Shown here piece by piece: positions 25,359-39,526 of a DNA stretch of 64,000 nt. The notes under the pieces were generated by a model. It did not search any database, was not told where the DNA came from, and saw nothing but the letters and a program-made list of their open reading frames with translations. Every line of letters begins with the position of its first letter. Position 1 is the stretch's first letter. The position numbers and the translations under genes were made by a program. Source of the stretch: Enterococcus mundtii. GTDB taxonomy: Bacteria; Bacillota; Bacilli; Lactobacillales; Enterococcaceae. The stretch is from contig NZ_AP019810.1 in NCBI RefSeq assembly GCF_013394305.1, positions 310,001-374,000 on the forward strand. The letters are read 5' to 3'.

Positions 25359-26546
25359 TTAAATTTCTTCTTGTTCAGTTACTTCAGCTGTTTCGTCTTC
25401 AAATGCGATTGTTTGATATTCATCATCTGTCAAATCTGATTGGATGATTGCTTCATCGTGTAATTCTTCAGAGATTGCTGCTTCTGCCTGAGCTTTTTTC
25501 TCATAGAATTCAGTCATGTCTGACTCTGATTTGATGTCGATTTTGTGGTTCGTCAATTTGGCTGCTAGACGCGCATTTTGTCCACGTTTACCGATTGCCA
25601 ATGACAATTGATAATCCGGTACAACGACCGTACAAGCTTTTGGATTTTGTTCGTCAAAAATGACATCCACGACTTGTGAAGGATTCAATGCGTTCGCAAT
25701 GAACACCGCAGGATCTTCATCCCACTCGACGATATCCATGTTTTCGCCCTTCAATTCATTCACGATCGCTTGGACACGTTGGCCTTTAGGACCAACACAC
25801 GTGCCGACAGCATCGATATTCGGATCCGTTGAGCGGACAGCCACTTTTGAACGATCGCCTGCTTCTCTAGCCACACTGACGATTTCAACAAGTCCATCAT
25901 AAACTTCTGGTACTTCTTGTTCGAACAAGCGACGCAAAAGATCAGGATGACTACGGCTAACAAAGACTTGAGGGCCTTTTGATGTATTCTCAACACGTGA
26001 TACATATACTTTGATACGATCATGTGGTTGATAAAATTCATTTGGCATTTGGTCTTGTTTTGATAGTACCGCTTCGATTTTACCTAAATTGACATAGATA
26101 TAACGTTTGTCTTGACGTTCAACGATCCCTTGCATAATGTCTTTTTCATAAGCACTGAATTCGTTATAGATGATCGTGCGTTCTGCTTCACGTACACGTT
26201 GCAAGATGACTTGCTTCGCTGTTTGGGCAGCGATACGACCGAAATCTTTTGGTGTGACTTCAAAACGGATCTTGTCACCGATCTCGTAAGCAGGATTGAT
26301 CAACAAGGCGTCTTTCAAAGATACTTCTAATTGTGAGTCCATCACTTCTTCAGTGACTTCTTTCACTGCATAGACATGGATCTTGCCTTTTTTTTGTTCA
26401 AATTCTACTTCTACGTTTTGTGCTTGCCCATAATGGCGTTTGTATGCAGAAACTAACGCAGCTTCTAAAGCGTCGATCACGATTTCTTTTGAGATTCCTT
26501 TTTCAGCCTCTAAAGCATCTAACGCGTTCAACATTTCTTTACTCAT
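25359..26546 (-). CDS. nusA: Transcription termination/antitermination factor NusA
   Basis: A 395-aa protein. N-terminal RNA-polymerase-binding domain (LEAEKGISKEIVIDALEAAL), S1 domain (IMQGIVERQDKRYIYVNLG), two KH domains (GTCVGPKGQRVQAIVNEL; LAIGKRGQNARLAAKLT) and a short acidic tail (TAEVTEQEEI). It controls pausing and hairpin-dependent termination. Its acidic C-terminal repeats of proteobacterial NusA are absent, as in other Firmicutes. Second gene of the operon, 21 bp after rimP. Confidence 0.97.
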   Translation of the reverse strand: MSKEMLNALDALEAEKGISKEIVIDALEAALVSAYKRHYGQAQNVEVEFEQKKGKIHVYAVKEVTEEVMDSQLEVSLKDALLINPAYEIGDKIRFEVTPKDFGRIAAQTAKQVILQRVREAERTIIYNEFSAYEKDIMQGIVERQDKRYIYVNLGKIEAVLSKQDQMPNEFYQPHDRIKVYVSRVENTSKGPQVFVSRSHPDLLRRLFEQEVPEVYDGLVEIVSVAREAGDRSKVAVRSTDPNIDAVGTCVGPKGQRVQAIVNELKGENMDIVEWDEDPAVFIANALNPSQVVDVIFDEQNPKACTVVVPDYQLSLAIGKRGQNARLAAKLTNHKIDIKSESDMTEFYEKKAQAEAAISEELHDEAIIQSDLTDDEYQTIAFEDETAEVTEQEEI

Positions 26547-26567
26547 TCTTCTGTTTCCTCTCCGTGA

Positions 26568-27041
26568 TTAAAATTGGATTGCTAAGCGAGCTTTGGCAAT
26601 ATTCTTACGGTCAAAAACAATTTCTTTTTCCCGTGTCTTTATGCGTATCTTCAATGTAAGCTGTTCAGCATCAAATGATTGGAGAAAACCTTCGTATTGT
26701 TTTTCTCCGTCAACTGGTTGATATAAAGACACATGGATATACTCTCCTCGTGCTTTTTCATAATCTGCCTCTTTTTTCAAAGGGCGTTCTGCGCCTGGAG
26801 ATGATACCTCTAGGAAATATGCTTGTGGTATCGGGTCTGGCTCTGTCGTATCAAGTTTCTCACTTAATTTTTCACTGACAAATGCGCATTCTTCAATGTC
26901 GATTCCGCCTTCTTTATCTATAAACACCCGTAAAAACCAGCTTTTTCCTTCTTTGACAAATTCTACTTCTACTAGCTCAAACTTTTGTTCATCTAAGATC
27001 GGTGTCACCATTTCTGTGACTGTTTCAACGACGCTACTCAA
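26568..27041 (-). CDS. rimP: Ribosome maturation factor RimP
   Basis: A 157-aa protein: N-terminal domain with [20 protein letters not shown] and [40 protein letters not shown] in the middle, and a C-terminal Sm-like barrel ending [10 protein letters not shown]-like. It acts in 30S assembly. ATG 27041 follows AAGGAGGC. It opens the operon; promoter and leader hairpin lie upstream. Confidence 0.95.
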   Translation of the reverse strand: MSSVVETVTEMVTPILDEQKFELVEVEFVKEGKSWFLRVFIDKEGGIDIEECAFVSEKLSEKLDTTEPDPIPQAYFLEVSSPGAERPLKKEADYEKARGEYIHVSLYQPVDGEKQYEGFLQSFDAEQLTLKIRIKTREKEIVFDRKNIAKARLAIQF

Positions 27042-27084
27042 AGATTTCGCCTCCTTAAAATTAGATCCGTAATTCCATTAAAAA

Positions 27085-27109
27085 GAGTGAGCGAAAATTC
27101 CGCTCACTC
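27085..27109 (-). terminator. Terminator hairpin lying inside the rimP operon leader
   Basis: GAGTGAGCG (27085-27093) pairs with CGCTCACTC (27101-27109); minus strand continues TTTTTAATGG. It ends polC transcripts, but the rimP promoter at 27135-27163 lies upstream of it, so it also sits in the rimP 5' leader and could attenuate the nusA operon. Confidence 0.85.
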
Positions 27110-27134
27110 ACAGTTAGTATCATTACCTTGAATA

Positions 27135-27163
27135 ACTATAACATAAATCACTCTAAATGACAA
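27135..27163 (-). promoter_or_regulatory. Promoter of the rimP-nusA-infB operon
   Basis: Minus-strand TTGTCA (27158-27163), 17-bp spacer, TATAGT (27135-27140). One mismatch in each hexamer from consensus. Confidence 0.7.
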
Positions 27164-27246
27164 GCCATATCATTAGAACCAACTGGCAACCAGCTTTACT
27201 AATCTTTGCTTTCATTTTGATTCATTTTCATTTCTCACGTTGACTT

Positions 27247-30200
27247 TTATAACATATCAAATAACGATAATTGATTTTCATCAGGTAAATCTTTCAAGAC
27301 ACCATTTTCTGTCATATACTCGATCAATGTCTTCGAGACTTTCCCACGAGTTGCCAAGTCTTCTTTGGATAAGAAAGGACCATCTTTTCTAGCTTCGACG
27401 ATTTGTTTCGCTACGTTGGCCCCTAAACTTGGTACCGCACGGAATGGCGCAATCAGCGTGTCTCCTTCGATCACAAAGTTTACTGCATCGGATTTGTATA
27501 AATCGATCATTCCGAATTTCAAGCCACGTTCTAGCATCTCATTGGCTAACTCTAAAACTGTCAACTGATTCTTTTCTTTTACAGAAGCATCTAAGCCTTT
27601 ATCCGTGATTTCCTTCATCGCCTCTTTCACTGCTTCTTTTCCTTTGCACATAGCGACAAGATTAAAGTCATCTGCACGAACGGAAAAATAGGCACAGTAA
27701 TACAATATCGGAAAATAAACTTTGAAATAAGCAACCCGTAGCGCCATCAAGACATAAGCAGCCGCATGGGCTTTCGGGAACATGTATTTGATTTTCGAAC
27801 AAGAATCGATGTACCAGTCAGGTACGTTATTTTCTTTCATTGCGGTCAAATACGTTTCACGCAATTCGTCAGGGATCTTATTCCATAATCCTTTACGCAC
27901 CGTCTCCATGATTTTGAACGCCATCCCACTATCTAAGCCAGCATGGATCAAATAAACCATGATATCGTCACGACAGCCGATTACTTCAGCCAGCGTCGCA
28001 TCCCCACGTTTGATCAATTCCTCTGCATTCCCTAACCAAACATCCGTACCATGAGAAAGACCAGAGATCTGCAATAATTCCGCAAAAGTCGTTGGGTGTG
28101 TTTCCTCTAACATCCCACGAACGAAACGTGTCCCAAATTCCGGTATCCCTAATGTACCTGTTTTAGAATAAATCTGTTCTTGTGTGACTCCCAAGACTTC
28201 GGGTCCAGAAAAGATCCGCATGACTTCTGGATCATCGGTTGGGATCGTTTGTGGATCAATCCCAGATAAATCTTGCAACATCCGGATCACCGTTGGATCA
28301 TCGTGTCCCAGGATATCAAGTTTCAAGACATTGTCATGGATCGAGTGGAAATCAAAGTGGGTCGTTTTCCATTCTGAATTCTGATCGTCTGCCGGATATT
28401 GGATCGGCGTGAAATCATATACATCCATATAATCGGGGATAACAATGATCCCTCCTGGATGCTGTCCGGTCGTTCGTTTGACCCCAGTAGCACCTTTGGC
28501 TAAGCGATCCACTTCGGCGCTGCGGTAATGCAAGTTGTGGTCACGTTCAAACCCTTTAACGAATCCATACGCCGTTTTATCCGCAACAGTACCGATCGTT
28601 CCCGCACGATAGACATATTCTTCGCCAAACAATACTTTCGTATAATGATGGGCTTCTGCTTGATAATCCCCTGAGAAGTTCAAATCGATATCGGGTACTT
28701 TATCGCCATGGAAACCTAAGAATGTTTCAAACGGAATATCATGCCCATCTTTATTTAAACGAGTACCGCATTTTGGACATTTTTTCTCAGGCATATCAAA
28801 TCCTGAACCATAAGTTCCATCTTCATAAAATTCCGAATACTGACAATCTGGGCAATAGTAATGAGGTGCCAATGGATTGACCTCTGTGATCCCTGTCATG
28901 GTTGCGACGAAACTAGAACCAACCGAGCCACGAGAACCTACTAAATAGCCATCTTCATTACTTTTATGCACTAACTTTTGTGAAATCAAATAAATCACTG
29001 AGAAGCCATTACCATTGATCGAATCCAGCTCTTTTTTCAGACGCTTTTCTACGATATCCGGTAATGGATCACCATACATTTGTTTTGCCTTCGAATAACT
29101 TAGATCCGTGATTTCATCTTCCGAACCAGGAATTTTAGGGGTATATAATTCATCTTTCACTGGCACGACTTCTTCACAGATATCTGCAATCTTATTGGTA
29201 TTTTCAACTACGATTTCTTTTGCTAAATCCGTACCTAAGAAGGAGAATGCAGTCAGCATCTCATCTGTTGTTCTGAAATGCACTTCGGGCAGACTGTGAC
29301 GATTCAATGGATTGGCTCCCCCCATCGAATTGACCAAGATTTTACGATAGATCGCATCTTCTTCATTCAGGTAGTGGACATTTCCTGTCGCTACAACGAT
29401 TTTATCTAATGATTTGCCGATTTCTACTAAGTTACGAATGATTTCTTCTAAGTCATGTTCATTTTTGACAAGCTCTTGCTCCAGGAGTGGTGCATAGACA
29501 GCTTTAGGCATGACTTCGATATAGTCATAAAATTTCGCCCGGTTACGTGCTTCTTCTACCCCTTTTTGCATCATGGCTTCAAAAATCTCACCCTTGTCAC
29601 AGGCAGAGCCAACTAACAAATCTTGTCGGAATTTTTTCAGCTGTGATCGGGGGATTCGTGGCACGCGTTCAAAATAATCGACGTTTGACATCGAGATCAA
29701 TTTGAACAGGTCTTTTAATCCAGCTTGGTTTTTAGCCAGTAATGTGACATGGAAAGGTCGCGCCCGTTTGTAAGAATCACCTTCACCTACATGGGCATTC
29801 AACTGATCGTGATAATACATTTCGTGGTTTTCCATCGCTTCTTTGATAAATATCCAAGCCAGATGTCCGGTTGCTTCCGCGTCATAAATCGCGCGGTGAT
29901 GTTGTTCCAAGCTAACACCGAATTTTTTGGATAGTACACCTAAACCAAACCGTTTGAATTGTGGATATAAATAACGAGCTAATTCTAAGGTATCTATAAC
30001 TGGATTGGCTGCTTCAGGGATGTTGTATTTGGCATAACTTGTATTCAAAAATCCCATATCGAATGCCGCATTATGGGCAACTAGGATCGCATCTTTTGAG
30101 AATTCCAAGAATAAGCGTAAAACTTCCTCCTCAGATTTTGAACCGCGAACCATTTCATCCGTGATCCCTGTCAAATCAATGGTTGTTCGTGATAAGGGAT

Positions 30201-31599
30201 GTCCAGGATCGATAAATTCATCAAAACTTTCGATGACATTTCCTTTGTACATCTTAACAGCAGCTAACTCGATGATCGTATCATAAACAGCAGACAAACC
30301 TGTTGTCTCCACGTCAAACACGACATAAGTGGATTCACTCAATGAATCATGGGCGTCATTATACGCAATCGGCACCCCATCATCGACCACATTCGCTTCG
30401 ACACCATACAAGATCTTCACACCAGCTTTTTTCCCTGCACTATGTGCCTCTGGAAATGCTTGTGCACCGCCATGGTCAGTGATTGCAATTGCTTTATGTC
30501 CCCACTTACCTGCCTGTGCCACAAGATCTGAAATATTGTTCGTTGCATCCATAGTACTCATATTACTATGAAGATGTAATTCGACACGCTTTTCCCCTTC
30601 AGGAGAATAATCTTTACGTGGTGCATGTTTGACTTCTAAAATGTCTTGGGCATTCATCACTAGGTCACGAACAAACGTGTCTTCTTGTACACTCCCACGA
30701 ACTTTCAACCAACTACCCGTACTGATTGCTTCAAAGATTTGTTCATCTTTTTCATTATTTGAAAACTTTTTGACGATAAATGAAGAAGTGTAATCTGTGA
30801 TCTTCAATGTCAAAATCTTACGTTTTGAACGAAGCTCGCGTACTTCTTTATCGAACACGTAGCCTTCGATCGTTACCCGGCGTTCCTCTTCCAAGATATT
30901 GATCATCGGTGTGATAGGCTCATCATTCGGGATATTTCTACCTAGCTGGATTGGCCCGTCAAGCGCTGGTAATTGCTCTTTGCGCTCTTTTTTCTTTTGT
31001 TCATGAACAATCAAGCTTTCAGCTGCTTGTTTCATGAACGCCTCAGCCTGTTCTTGTCGTCTTTCTTCAAAAAGCTTTAGGACTCTTTCTGCTTGTTGCT
31101 CATCAACTTCTGGTTCGATTCGAAACTTAGGAAAACCGTAACTAACAAATAACTGTTCTACTAATGGCAGATATTGTTGTTTAAGATAGCCGATCGCTCC
31201 TTCACCATCAACAGGCAAAATCACCTTATGCTCTTTGATCATTGGTACTTGCGTCTTTAATACCTTTTGTACTAAAGGTGTATCGCATTGCTGACTTTCC
31301 AGTGCTTGCGACCAATAATCTTGTAAGAGTTGTTCATCGAATGTTTGATCCGCTGCTTGGACTGTGATTTTCACCTCAGCAATTTCTTTGAATGCAAGTA
31401 TAACATGCTGCACCAGCGAGCGATAAAGCATCACAGGCAAAATAGCTGGAAAACGTAACGTAAACTCCCACAGACGAGATTTACGATGGACCACCACCTG
31501 TTCCATTTCCCCAGCAGAAATAAGCGGATGTGCTTTTTCTGTTTCTTCTAATTGGATCTGCTCCAATAATTTCTCAAATAACTCTCGTTTTTCTGACAA
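27247..31599 (-). CDS. polC: DNA polymerase III alpha subunit, PolC type
   Basis: A 1,450-aa replicative polymerase. Order: N-terminal domains, an OB fold (~235-330), PHP start ([26 protein letters not shown]), an inserted 3'-5' exonuclease ([31 protein letters not shown]), remaining PHP, a zinc module (CPDCQYSEF...CPKCG) and the polymerase palm ([26 protein letters not shown]). It synthesises the leading strand in low-GC Gram-positives. Length matches the family. ATG 31599 has a GGGCG-rich weak ribosome site. Confidence 0.98.
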   Translation of the reverse strand: MSEKRELFEKLLEQIQLEETEKAHPLISAGEMEQVVVHRKSRLWEFTLRFPAILPVMLYRSLVQHVILAFKEIAEVKITVQAADQTFDEQLLQDYWSQALESQQCDTPLVQKVLKTQVPMIKEHKVILPVDGEGAIGYLKQQYLPLVEQLFVSYGFPKFRIEPEVDEQQAERVLKLFEERRQEQAEAFMKQAAESLIVHEQKKKERKEQLPALDGPIQLGRNIPNDEPITPMINILEEERRVTIEGYVFDKEVRELRSKRKILTLKITDYTSSFIVKKFSNNEKDEQIFEAISTGSWLKVRGSVQEDTFVRDLVMNAQDILEVKHAPRKDYSPEGEKRVELHLHSNMSTMDATNNISDLVAQAGKWGHKAIAITDHGGAQAFPEAHSAGKKAGVKILYGVEANVVDDGVPIAYNDAHDSLSESTYVVFDVETTGLSAVYDTIIELAAVKMYKGNVIESFDEFIDPGHPLSRTTIDLTGITDEMVRGSKSEEEVLRLFLEFSKDAILVAHNAAFDMGFLNTSYAKYNIPEAANPVIDTLELARYLYPQFKRFGLGVLSKKFGVSLEQHHRAIYDAEATGHLAWIFIKEAMENHEMYYHDQLNAHVGEGDSYKRARPFHVTLLAKNQAGLKDLFKLISMSNVDYFERVPRIPRSQLKKFRQDLLVGSACDKGEIFEAMMQKGVEEARNRAKFYDYIEVMPKAVYAPLLEQELVKNEHDLEEIIRNLVEIGKSLDKIVVATGNVHYLNEEDAIYRKILVNSMGGANPLNRHSLPEVHFRTTDEMLTAFSFLGTDLAKEIVVENTNKIADICEEVVPVKDELYTPKIPGSEDEITDLSYSKAKQMYGDPLPDIVEKRLKKELDSINGNGFSVIYLISQKLVHKSNEDGYLVGSRGSVGSSFVATMTGITEVNPLAPHYYCPDCQYSEFYEDGTYGSGFDMPEKKCPKCGTRLNKDGHDIPFETFLGFHGDKVPDIDLNFSGDYQAEAHHYTKVLFGEEYVYRAGTIGTVADKTAYGFVKGFERDHNLHYRSAEVDRLAKGATGVKRTTGQHPGGIIVIPDYMDVYDFTPIQYPADDQNSEWKTTHFDFHSIHDNVLKLDILGHDDPTVIRMLQDLSGIDPQTIPTDDPEVMRIFSGPEVLGVTQEQIYSKTGTLGIPEFGTRFVRGMLEETHPTTFAELLQISGLSHGTDVWLGNAEELIKRGDATLAEVIGCRDDIMVYLIHAGLDSGMAFKIMETVRKGLWNKIPDELRETYLTAMKENNVPDWYIDSCSKIKYMFPKAHAAAYVLMALRVAYFKVYFPILYYCAYFSVRADDFNLVAMCKGKEAVKEAMKEITDKGLDASVKEKNQLTVLELANEMLERGLKFGMIDLYKSDAVNFVIEGDTLIAPFRAVPSLGANVAKQIVEARKDGPFLSKEDLATRGKVSKTLIEYMTENGVLKDLPDENQLSLFDML

Positions 31600-31699
31600 A
31601 AATATACGCCCTTTCTGTCAAGACCAGAAATTATTCCATTTCCGACCCTTACTTTTCAATACTATTTAGTATAACCCTTTTTAGGGAAATTTTCATTAA

Positions 31700-31932
31700 G
31701 GTTGTAAGAAAAGCGCTCTGACCTGAGCAGTAAGATGGAAAATCAGAAAATAGCTTTTCATATTTTTTAATTTTCCAGCTTAATGTTGAAGGTTAGCTTT
31801 TCGAAAACCGTTTATCAGGTTGTGAAAAAAGCGATCAGCACTGAGGAATAAGACAAGAAAATCGAAAAATGGCTTTTTCATTTTGATTTTTTTGGCTTAT
31901 TATTGAAGTGTTGCTTCTTGAACACCGTTCAT
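31700..31932 (-). repeat. Dispersed intergenic repeat, tandem copies B1 and B2
   Basis: Two ~114-bp units (31700-31813 and 31818-31932) in direct repeat. Both start GGTTGTRARAAAAGCG and end in an ACCGTT(T/C) block when read on the plus strand. Their reverse complements share ordered blocks with the copy at 5779-5895 (AACGGTGTTCAAG, ATAAGCCA, ATGAAAA-GC, TTTTC-ACAACC). Confidence 0.65.
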
Positions 31933-31954
31933 TAACTGAAGAAAAGGAAATGAA

Positions 31955-31997
31955 AAAGTCGCTTCCGTCTTCTAAAAGACTGATACGACTTTTCCAC
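31955..31997 (-). terminator. Terminator of proS
   Basis: AAAAGTCG...CGACTTTT with an inner CGTCTT/AAGAC helix around CTAA; the minus strand continues into TTTTTCATTTCC. Confidence 0.8.
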
Positions 31998-32003
31998 TCT
32001 TAT

Positions 32004-33752
<1,749 letters not shown>

Positions 33753-33771
33753 TCATTATACCCTACTTTTT

Positions 33772-35040
33772 CTAGAAAAAGAATCGTTGAATGTCATTCC
33801 ATGTTACTAATACCATCAATAGCATCAGGAAGCCAAAACCAACGAGCGTCAAAACGCCTTCTTTTTCCTGACTAAGTGGTTTACCACGGACACCTTCAAA
33901 AATATTCAAGACTAGTTTTCCACCATCTAATGCTGGAATCGGTAATAAATTGACGATCCCTAAATTCATGGATAAGATAGCCATCAAACCAATGACTGTC
34001 ATGATCCCTTGATTCGCTGCCTCAGAAGACAATTGGAACATCATCACCGGTCCACCTAATTTGTCCAAGCTAAAGCCGGTAAATAATGAACCTAATGCTT
34101 TGAATATTTCCAAAGAGCTACTAAATGCACGTTGTGTTCCACCGATGATCTTATCGAAGAAGCCAGTTTTCATTGGCGCTTGTATCCCAAGTTGACCAAT
34201 TTTTTCACCATTTGACTCAATTGCTTTCGGTGTCACTTCAACAGAAGAAACCTGTCCATTTCGTTCAACTTCAAAATCAAGTGGTTTATCTGGATTTTCA
34301 GTAATGATCGCTGTCAGATCATTCCATGTTTGGATTGATTTTCCCTCTACTGAAAGAATTTCATCATTTTCTTTCAGTCCGGCTGCAGCCGCAGCTCCGT
34401 CTGGCGTAACAACACCGATTTGGTTGGTATTTGTGACAGTCACCCCGCCTTGCATGAACGCTAATACGATGAATAATAGAATTGCTAGAATAAAATTATT
34501 CATTGGACCTGCAAAGTTAGTTAACATTCGTTGCCATAATTTGGCTGATTGGAACTGCACATCTCTCGGTGCGATCCTCAATTCAGTCCCATCCGCCTCG
34601 ATGATCGAAGCATCGTGATCCACTGCATACGTTACTTCTTGCGTTTCATCACCATTCACATAACCTGTGATCGTGAGTGCTTCATCAAGATCATAACGGA
34701 TCAATTCCATTGGGATCGCATTGGTCAATTGGATCTTTTTGCTTAAATTGATTTTCTTTACGACATGATCTGAATCCATCAAGAGTGATAACGGCATTCC
34801 TGGGGCCATTTCCGTTTCGTCGTCCCCATTCCCAGCCATTCTCACATAGCCACCGATCGGTAACAAACGCAATGTATAAGTCGTGCCGTCTTTTGCTTGA
34901 TGACCGTAGATTTTAGGTCCCATGCCAATCGCAAACTCGCGAACTAGGATTCCTGATCGTTTCGCAAAGAAGAAGTGGCCAAATTCATGTACGATCACTA
35001 AGATGCCAAAAACGATAATGAACGTGATAATTGTTCTCAT
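33772..35040 (-). CDS. rseP: Site-2 zinc metalloprotease RseP (Eep-like)
   Basis: A 422-aa intramembrane protease. HEFGH (residues ~18-22) in the first membrane helix binds zinc, a PDZ domain spans about 190-280 (AAAAGLKENDEILSVEGKSI), and NLLPIPALDGGKL near the C terminus carries the third ligand Asp. In Enterococcus the homologue Eep cleaves RsiV-type anti-sigma factors and matures pheromone lipoprotein signal peptides. ATG 35040 follows AAAGGAGAATAGG. Sits between cdsA and proS as in other Firmicutes. Confidence 0.94.
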   Translation of the reverse strand: MRTIITFIIVFGILVIVHEFGHFFFAKRSGILVREFAIGMGPKIYGHQAKDGTTYTLRLLPIGGYVRMAGNGDDETEMAPGMPLSLLMDSDHVVKKINLSKKIQLTNAIPMELIRYDLDEALTITGYVNGDETQEVTYAVDHDASIIEADGTELRIAPRDVQFQSAKLWQRMLTNFAGPMNNFILAILLFIVLAFMQGGVTVTNTNQIGVVTPDGAAAAAGLKENDEILSVEGKSIQTWNDLTAIITENPDKPLDFEVERNGQVSSVEVTPKAIESNGEKIGQLGIQAPMKTGFFDKIIGGTQRAFSSSLEIFKALGSLFTGFSLDKLGGPVMMFQLSSEAANQGIMTVIGLMAILSMNLGIVNLLPIPALDGGKLVLNIFEGVRGKPLSQEKEGVLTLVGFGFLMLLMVLVTWNDIQRFFF

Positions 35041-35144
35041 CCTATTCTCCTTTACATTAATCATTATTTTTTATTCAGTTAAAATAAAACTACTTAATTT
35101 TACCATATTATCGACACTTCACCAAGCACCTATTAAAATGTAAA

Positions 35145-35240
35145 AAAATAAAAATCCTGTAAAGAATCTCCTTACCGATCGTGTCTGATTGACGGACGAA
35201 AAACTTTTGGCTTCGGAAGCTTCTTTTACAGAATTTTTAT
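35145..35240 (-). terminator. Long-armed terminator after cdsA
   Basis: ATAAAAATCCTGTAAAGAA near 35145 pairs with TTCTTTTACAGAATTTTTAT near 35218-35237 with two mismatches, enclosing ~55 nt that can fold further. The minus strand ends in TTTTTATTTTTTT. It directly abuts the cdsA stop. Confidence 0.65.
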
Positions 35241-36041
35241 TTATATCAATCCAAATAAGTACATGACTGGAAAGACGAACAATAGACTATCGAATCGATC
35301 TAAGATCCCACCGTGTCCAGGTAAAATGTTCCCTGAATCTTTGACCTCATAGTGGCGTTTAATTGCCGACTCGACTAGATCCCCAAATTGGCCTACGATC
35401 GATAGAATGATCGTTAGGAGTAACATGACGAATAAGCCATGTCCAAACAATTCTTGTGGTGGATAAAGTAAGAAATATAGTAAGGCAACAACTAACGCAC
35501 TACCTATTCCCCCTAATGCACCTTCAATCGTTTTATTGGGTGAGATATCTGGCCATAGCTTACGCTTACCAAAACGTCTACCAACTAGATATGCGCCAAT
35601 ATCGGTTGCCCAAACGATGAACAAGCCAAAAAGTAATACGTTGATTCCTTCTGTACGCGCACTAACAAAGTTTTGAAAACCAAAACCGACATATAAACTA
35701 GTAACAACTGGAAAACCAGCTTCATCGATCGTATACATATTTTTTGAGAAGACAGCGGCACCCAATAGGATCATCACAGTCAAATAAAACAACATAAATT
35801 CATTTGTTTGTTCAGGTAAAAAGAAAAACCAGCGCTCTTTCGGCAGGACAAGAAAAACTGCACCAATGGCAGAAAGAACTCCTTCAAAACTTAATAGTGT
35901 CAATCCTTTCATACGAAAAAGTTCATAGACACCAACTACTGCTAATAAAGCCGCTACTAGCTCAAGACCAATTCCTCCGATCCAAATGATCGGAATAAAT
36001 AATGCCAATGCTACGACCGCAGTGATCACACGTTGCTTCAT
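35241..36041 (-). CDS. cdsA: Phosphatidate cytidylyltransferase
   Basis: A 266-aa membrane protein with about eight helices. The C-terminal CDP-alcohol signature is present: [12 protein letters not shown] and [18 protein letters not shown], followed by [14 protein letters not shown]. It makes CDP-diacylglycerol, the precursor of phosphatidylglycerol and cardiolipin. It overlaps uppS by 4 bp (ATGA). Confidence 0.95.
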   Translation of the reverse strand: MKQRVITAVVALALFIPIIWIGGIGLELVAALLAVVGVYELFRMKGLTLLSFEGVLSAIGAVFLVLPKERWFFFLPEQTNEFMLFYLTVMILLGAAVFSKNMYTIDEAGFPVVTSLYVGFGFQNFVSARTEGINVLLFGLFIVWATDIGAYLVGRRFGKRKLWPDISPNKTIEGALGGIGSALVVALLYFLLYPPQELFGHGLFVMLLLTIILSIVGQFGDLVESAIKRHYEVKDSGNILPGHGGILDRFDSLLFVFPVMYLFGLI

Positions 36042-36844
36042 GATTGTTCTCCTTTATCTACACTTTTTACGCCACCAAAACGACGGTCTCGATGTTGATA
36101 AGAAGCGATTGCTTCCTCTAAATGGGCGCCGTCAAAATCTGGCCATAAGGCTTTTGAAAAATATAATTCACTATAAGCAATCTGCCACAATAAGAAATTA
36201 CTGATCCGTTCTTCGCCACTTGTCCGGATGACTAATCCTGGATCGCGAAGTTCGGGAGGTAAGAAACCGGTCATCAAATGATCCGCGATCATGTCCTCGT
36301 CGATGTCTTCCGTAGAAAGATCGTTTTCTTTTACTTGTTCACTGATTGCTTTGACTGCAGAGATGATTTCTGCCCGACTACCATAATTCAGTGCGAAGTT
36401 TAAGATCATTCCCGTATTTTCTTTGGTTTGTTCAATGGCACGGCGTACTGCATCTTGCGTATGTTCCGGCAAAAGTTCTTCATAGCCCATCACTTGTACC
36501 TTGACATTTTCAGCAATCAACTCAGGGACGAACGTATCAAAAAAGTCTACAGGTAATTGCATCAAAAAATTGACTTCCTCTTTTGGACGTTTCCAATTTT
36601 CGGTTGAAAACGCATAGAGCGTTAACACCTTTACCCCAAGTCGAGAAGCTTTTTTAGTGACTTTCTTAACGGTTTCCATGCCTTCTTTGTGGCCAGCCAC
36701 TCGTGGAAGACGACGGTTTTGTGCCCAACGACCATTCCCATCCATGATGATGGCGATATGTTTCGGGATATCTCTCTGCGCATCAAAATGGTGCTCACTT
36801 TTTTCTTGAATATATTTGTTTTTTTGCGGAAAAAAACGTAACAT
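36038..36844 (-). CDS. uppS: Isoprenyl transferase (undecaprenyl diphosphate synthase)
   Basis: A 268-aa cis-prenyltransferase: [19 protein letters not shown] with the catalytic Asp (~residue 33), [13 protein letters not shown]-type motif ([14 protein letters not shown]), and the C-terminal [16 protein letters not shown] motif. It makes the C55 lipid carrier for peptidoglycan and the surface polysaccharide genes at the right end of this window. ATG 36844 follows GGGAGGAAAAAG. Confidence 0.96.
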   Translation of the reverse strand: MLRFFPQKNKYIQEKSEHHFDAQRDIPKHIAIIMDGNGRWAQNRRLPRVAGHKEGMETVKKVTKKASRLGVKVLTLYAFSTENWKRPKEEVNFLMQLPVDFFDTFVPELIAENVKVQVMGYEELLPEHTQDAVRRAIEQTKENTGMILNFALNYGSRAEIISAVKAISEQVKENDLSTEDIDEDMIADHLMTGFLPPELRDPGLVIRTSGEERISNFLLWQIAYSELYFSKALWPDFDGAHLEEAIASYQHRDRRFGGVKSVDKGEQS

Positions 36845-36978
36845 TCTTTTTCCTCCCATACTAAAAAATTACAACTATCTTTACCATTATAGCAATATCT
36901 ATCGTTATTTCCTATGGTATAGCCCTTTTTTTACGCAAATTCAAAGGATTTTTTAGTTTTTCTTAGTCAAAAAGTAAA

Positions 36979-37014
36979 AAACAGGAGACAGCACTTCACA
37001 CTGTCCACCTGTCT
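36979..37014 (-). terminator. Terminator of pyrH-frr
   Basis: ACAGG-GACAG pairs with CTGTC-CCTGT (one bulge per side); the minus strand continues TTTTTTACTTTTTG. It lies 11 bp after the frr stop. Confidence 0.85.
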
Positions 37015-37024
37015 TTATTGATTC

Positions 37025-37582
37025 TTATACTTCAAGCAATTCTTTTTCTTTGTCTGCAACGATACGATCTACTTCTTTGATACTATCATCTGTTAGAGTT
37101 TGCACTTCTTTTTCTAAGTCACGCAAATCATCTTCTGTGATATCGCCATTTTTTTGTTGTTTCTTGTACTCATCGATTGCATCACGACGAATGTTACGGA
37201 CAGCGATTTTCGCATTTTCAGCTTCTTTTTTCACGTCTTTCGCTAATTCTTTCCGACGTTCTTCTGTTAACTGAGGAATGACTAAACGGATCACATTTCC
37301 GTCATTTGTTGGGCTGATACCGATGTCGCTTGCCATGATCGATTTTTCGATGTCTTGAAGCACACTTTTATCGAATGGTGTGATCATCAATACTCTTGCT
37401 TCTGGGATCTGGATCGATGCTAATTGGTTCAATGGTGTTGGTGCGCCATAATAATTAACAGTTATACGATCTAATAAGCTCGCATTCGCACGGCCGGCAC
37501 GGATCTGTCCAAGTTCACGTTGTAGATTTTGTGCTGCTTTTTGCATCTTGTCTTTTGCTTCTGTCATAATTGCATCTGCCAT
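37025..37582 (-). CDS. frr: Ribosome recycling factor
   Basis: A 185-aa protein of full family length: [56 protein letters not shown], and a C-terminal coiled helix ([22 protein letters not shown]). With EF-G it splits post-termination ribosomes. Starts 3 bp after pyrH. Confidence 0.97.
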   Translation of the reverse strand: MADAIMTEAKDKMQKAAQNLQRELGQIRAGRANASLLDRITVNYYGAPTPLNQLASIQIPEARVLMITPFDKSVLQDIEKSIMASDIGISPTNDGNVIRLVIPQLTEERRKELAKDVKKEAENAKIAVRNIRRDAIDEYKKQQKNGDITEDDLRDLEKEVQTLTDDSIKEVDRIVADKEKELLEV

Positions 37583-37585
37583 TGT

Positions 37586-38431
<846 letters not shown>

Positions 38432-38542
38432 TCATTTCATTCAAATAAGCGATGGAATCGATGGGGGCACAAAGAAAACGGAGAATGATCTTCATTTTCT
38501 TTGCCCCAAACATCGTCCCATTGATCAAGTCTATAAACCGGA

Positions 38543-39424
38543 TTATTTTTTCACTTGGTTCATTACTTCTTCTACAAAGTTATCTTCGCGTTTTTCGATA
38601 CCTTCGCCGACTTCAAAGCGGACAAATGATTTCACAGTTGCGCCTTTAGAAGCAACAAATTTTTCAACAGTCATATCAGGATCTTTAACGAATGGTTGGT
38701 CAACCAATGCGATTTCAGCTTTAAATTTGTTTAAGCGTCCTTCAACCATTTTTTCAACGATGTTCGCTGGTTTGCCTTCGTTCAATGCTTGTTCAGTCAA
38801 GACTGTACGTTCGTGATCTAATTCAGCTTCAGGAATTTGTGTTTCGTTTACATAACGAGGGTTGATCGCTGCTACGTGCATCGCTACGTCTCTAGCTACT
38901 GCTTCGTCAGTTGTACCTTCTAAAACAGCTAATACAGCAATACGTCCACCCATGTGTAGGTAACCGCCAAATGCAGCGTTGTCATCTTTTTCGATTACTT
39001 CAAAACGACGGAAGCTGATTTTTTCACCGATAACTTGTGTTGCTTCGATCAAGTCAGATTCAACTGTTCCTTTTGATGTTTTGATTTTCATTGCTGCGTC
39101 CATGTCAGCTGGTTTGTTTTCAGCAACTAGTTCAGCGATTTCTTTTACTAAGTCTTGGAACATTTCGTTTTTAGAAACGAAGTCTGTTTCTGAGTTGACT
39201 TCAACGATTGCTGCAGTATTACCTTTCACTGCAACTGAAGCAAGACCTTCAGCGGCGATACGATCGTTTTTCTTCGCAGCTTTAGCCATTCCTTTTTCAC
39301 GTAAAAGATCTACTGCTTTTTCGATGTCACCTTCAACTTCAACCAATGCTTTTTTCGCGTCCATCATTCCTACGCCAGTCATGTCGCGTAGTTCTTTTAC
39401 CATTTTAGCTGTAACGTCTGCCAT
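38543..39424 (-). CDS. tsf: Translation elongation factor Ts
   Basis: A 293-aa protein with [20 protein letters not shown] (UBA-type N-terminal domain) and the EF-Tu contact signature [11 protein letters not shown] (~residues 80-90); the C-terminal core domain repeats follow. It recycles EF-Tu-GDP. Separated from rpsB by an attenuating hairpin, the usual arrangement. AGGAGGAAG precedes ATG 39424. Confidence 0.97.
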   Translation of the reverse strand: MADVTAKMVKELRDMTGVGMMDAKKALVEVEGDIEKAVDLLREKGMAKAAKKNDRIAAEGLASVAVKGNTAAIVEVNSETDFVSKNEMFQDLVKEIAELVAENKPADMDAAMKIKTSKGTVESDLIEATQVIGEKISFRRFEVIEKDDNAAFGGYLHMGGRIAVLAVLEGTTDEAVARDVAMHVAAINPRYVNETQIPEAELDHERTVLTEQALNEGKPANIVEKMVEGRLNKFKAEIALVDQPFVKDPDMTVEKFVASKGATVKSFVRFEVGEGIEKREDNFVEEVMNQVKK

Positions 39425-39463
39425 TTTTTCTTCCTCCTAGTTGTATGCTTTTTCTTTAAAAAA

Positions 39464-39512
39464 AGCTGTTTCAAAGGAGAGTGAGGCTTGTCGCCTAGCC
39501 TTTGAAACAGCT
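39464..39512 (-). terminator. Intergenic terminator/attenuator between rpsB and tsf
   Basis: AGCTGTTTCAAAGG (39464-39477) pairs perfectly with CCTTTGAAACAGCT (39499-39512); the minus strand continues TTTTTTT. Read-through would supply tsf; no separate promoter is obvious. Confidence 0.85.
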
Positions 39513-39526
39513 CCATCATTTAAAAA

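Larger units (their letters stand above)
31600..32003. other. Gap polC-proS: repeats and proS terminator
   Basis: No gene. Holds the polC promoter zone (TATACT on the minus strand near 31665), two tandem copies of the dispersed repeat, and the proS terminator, each listed separately. Confidence 0.6.
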
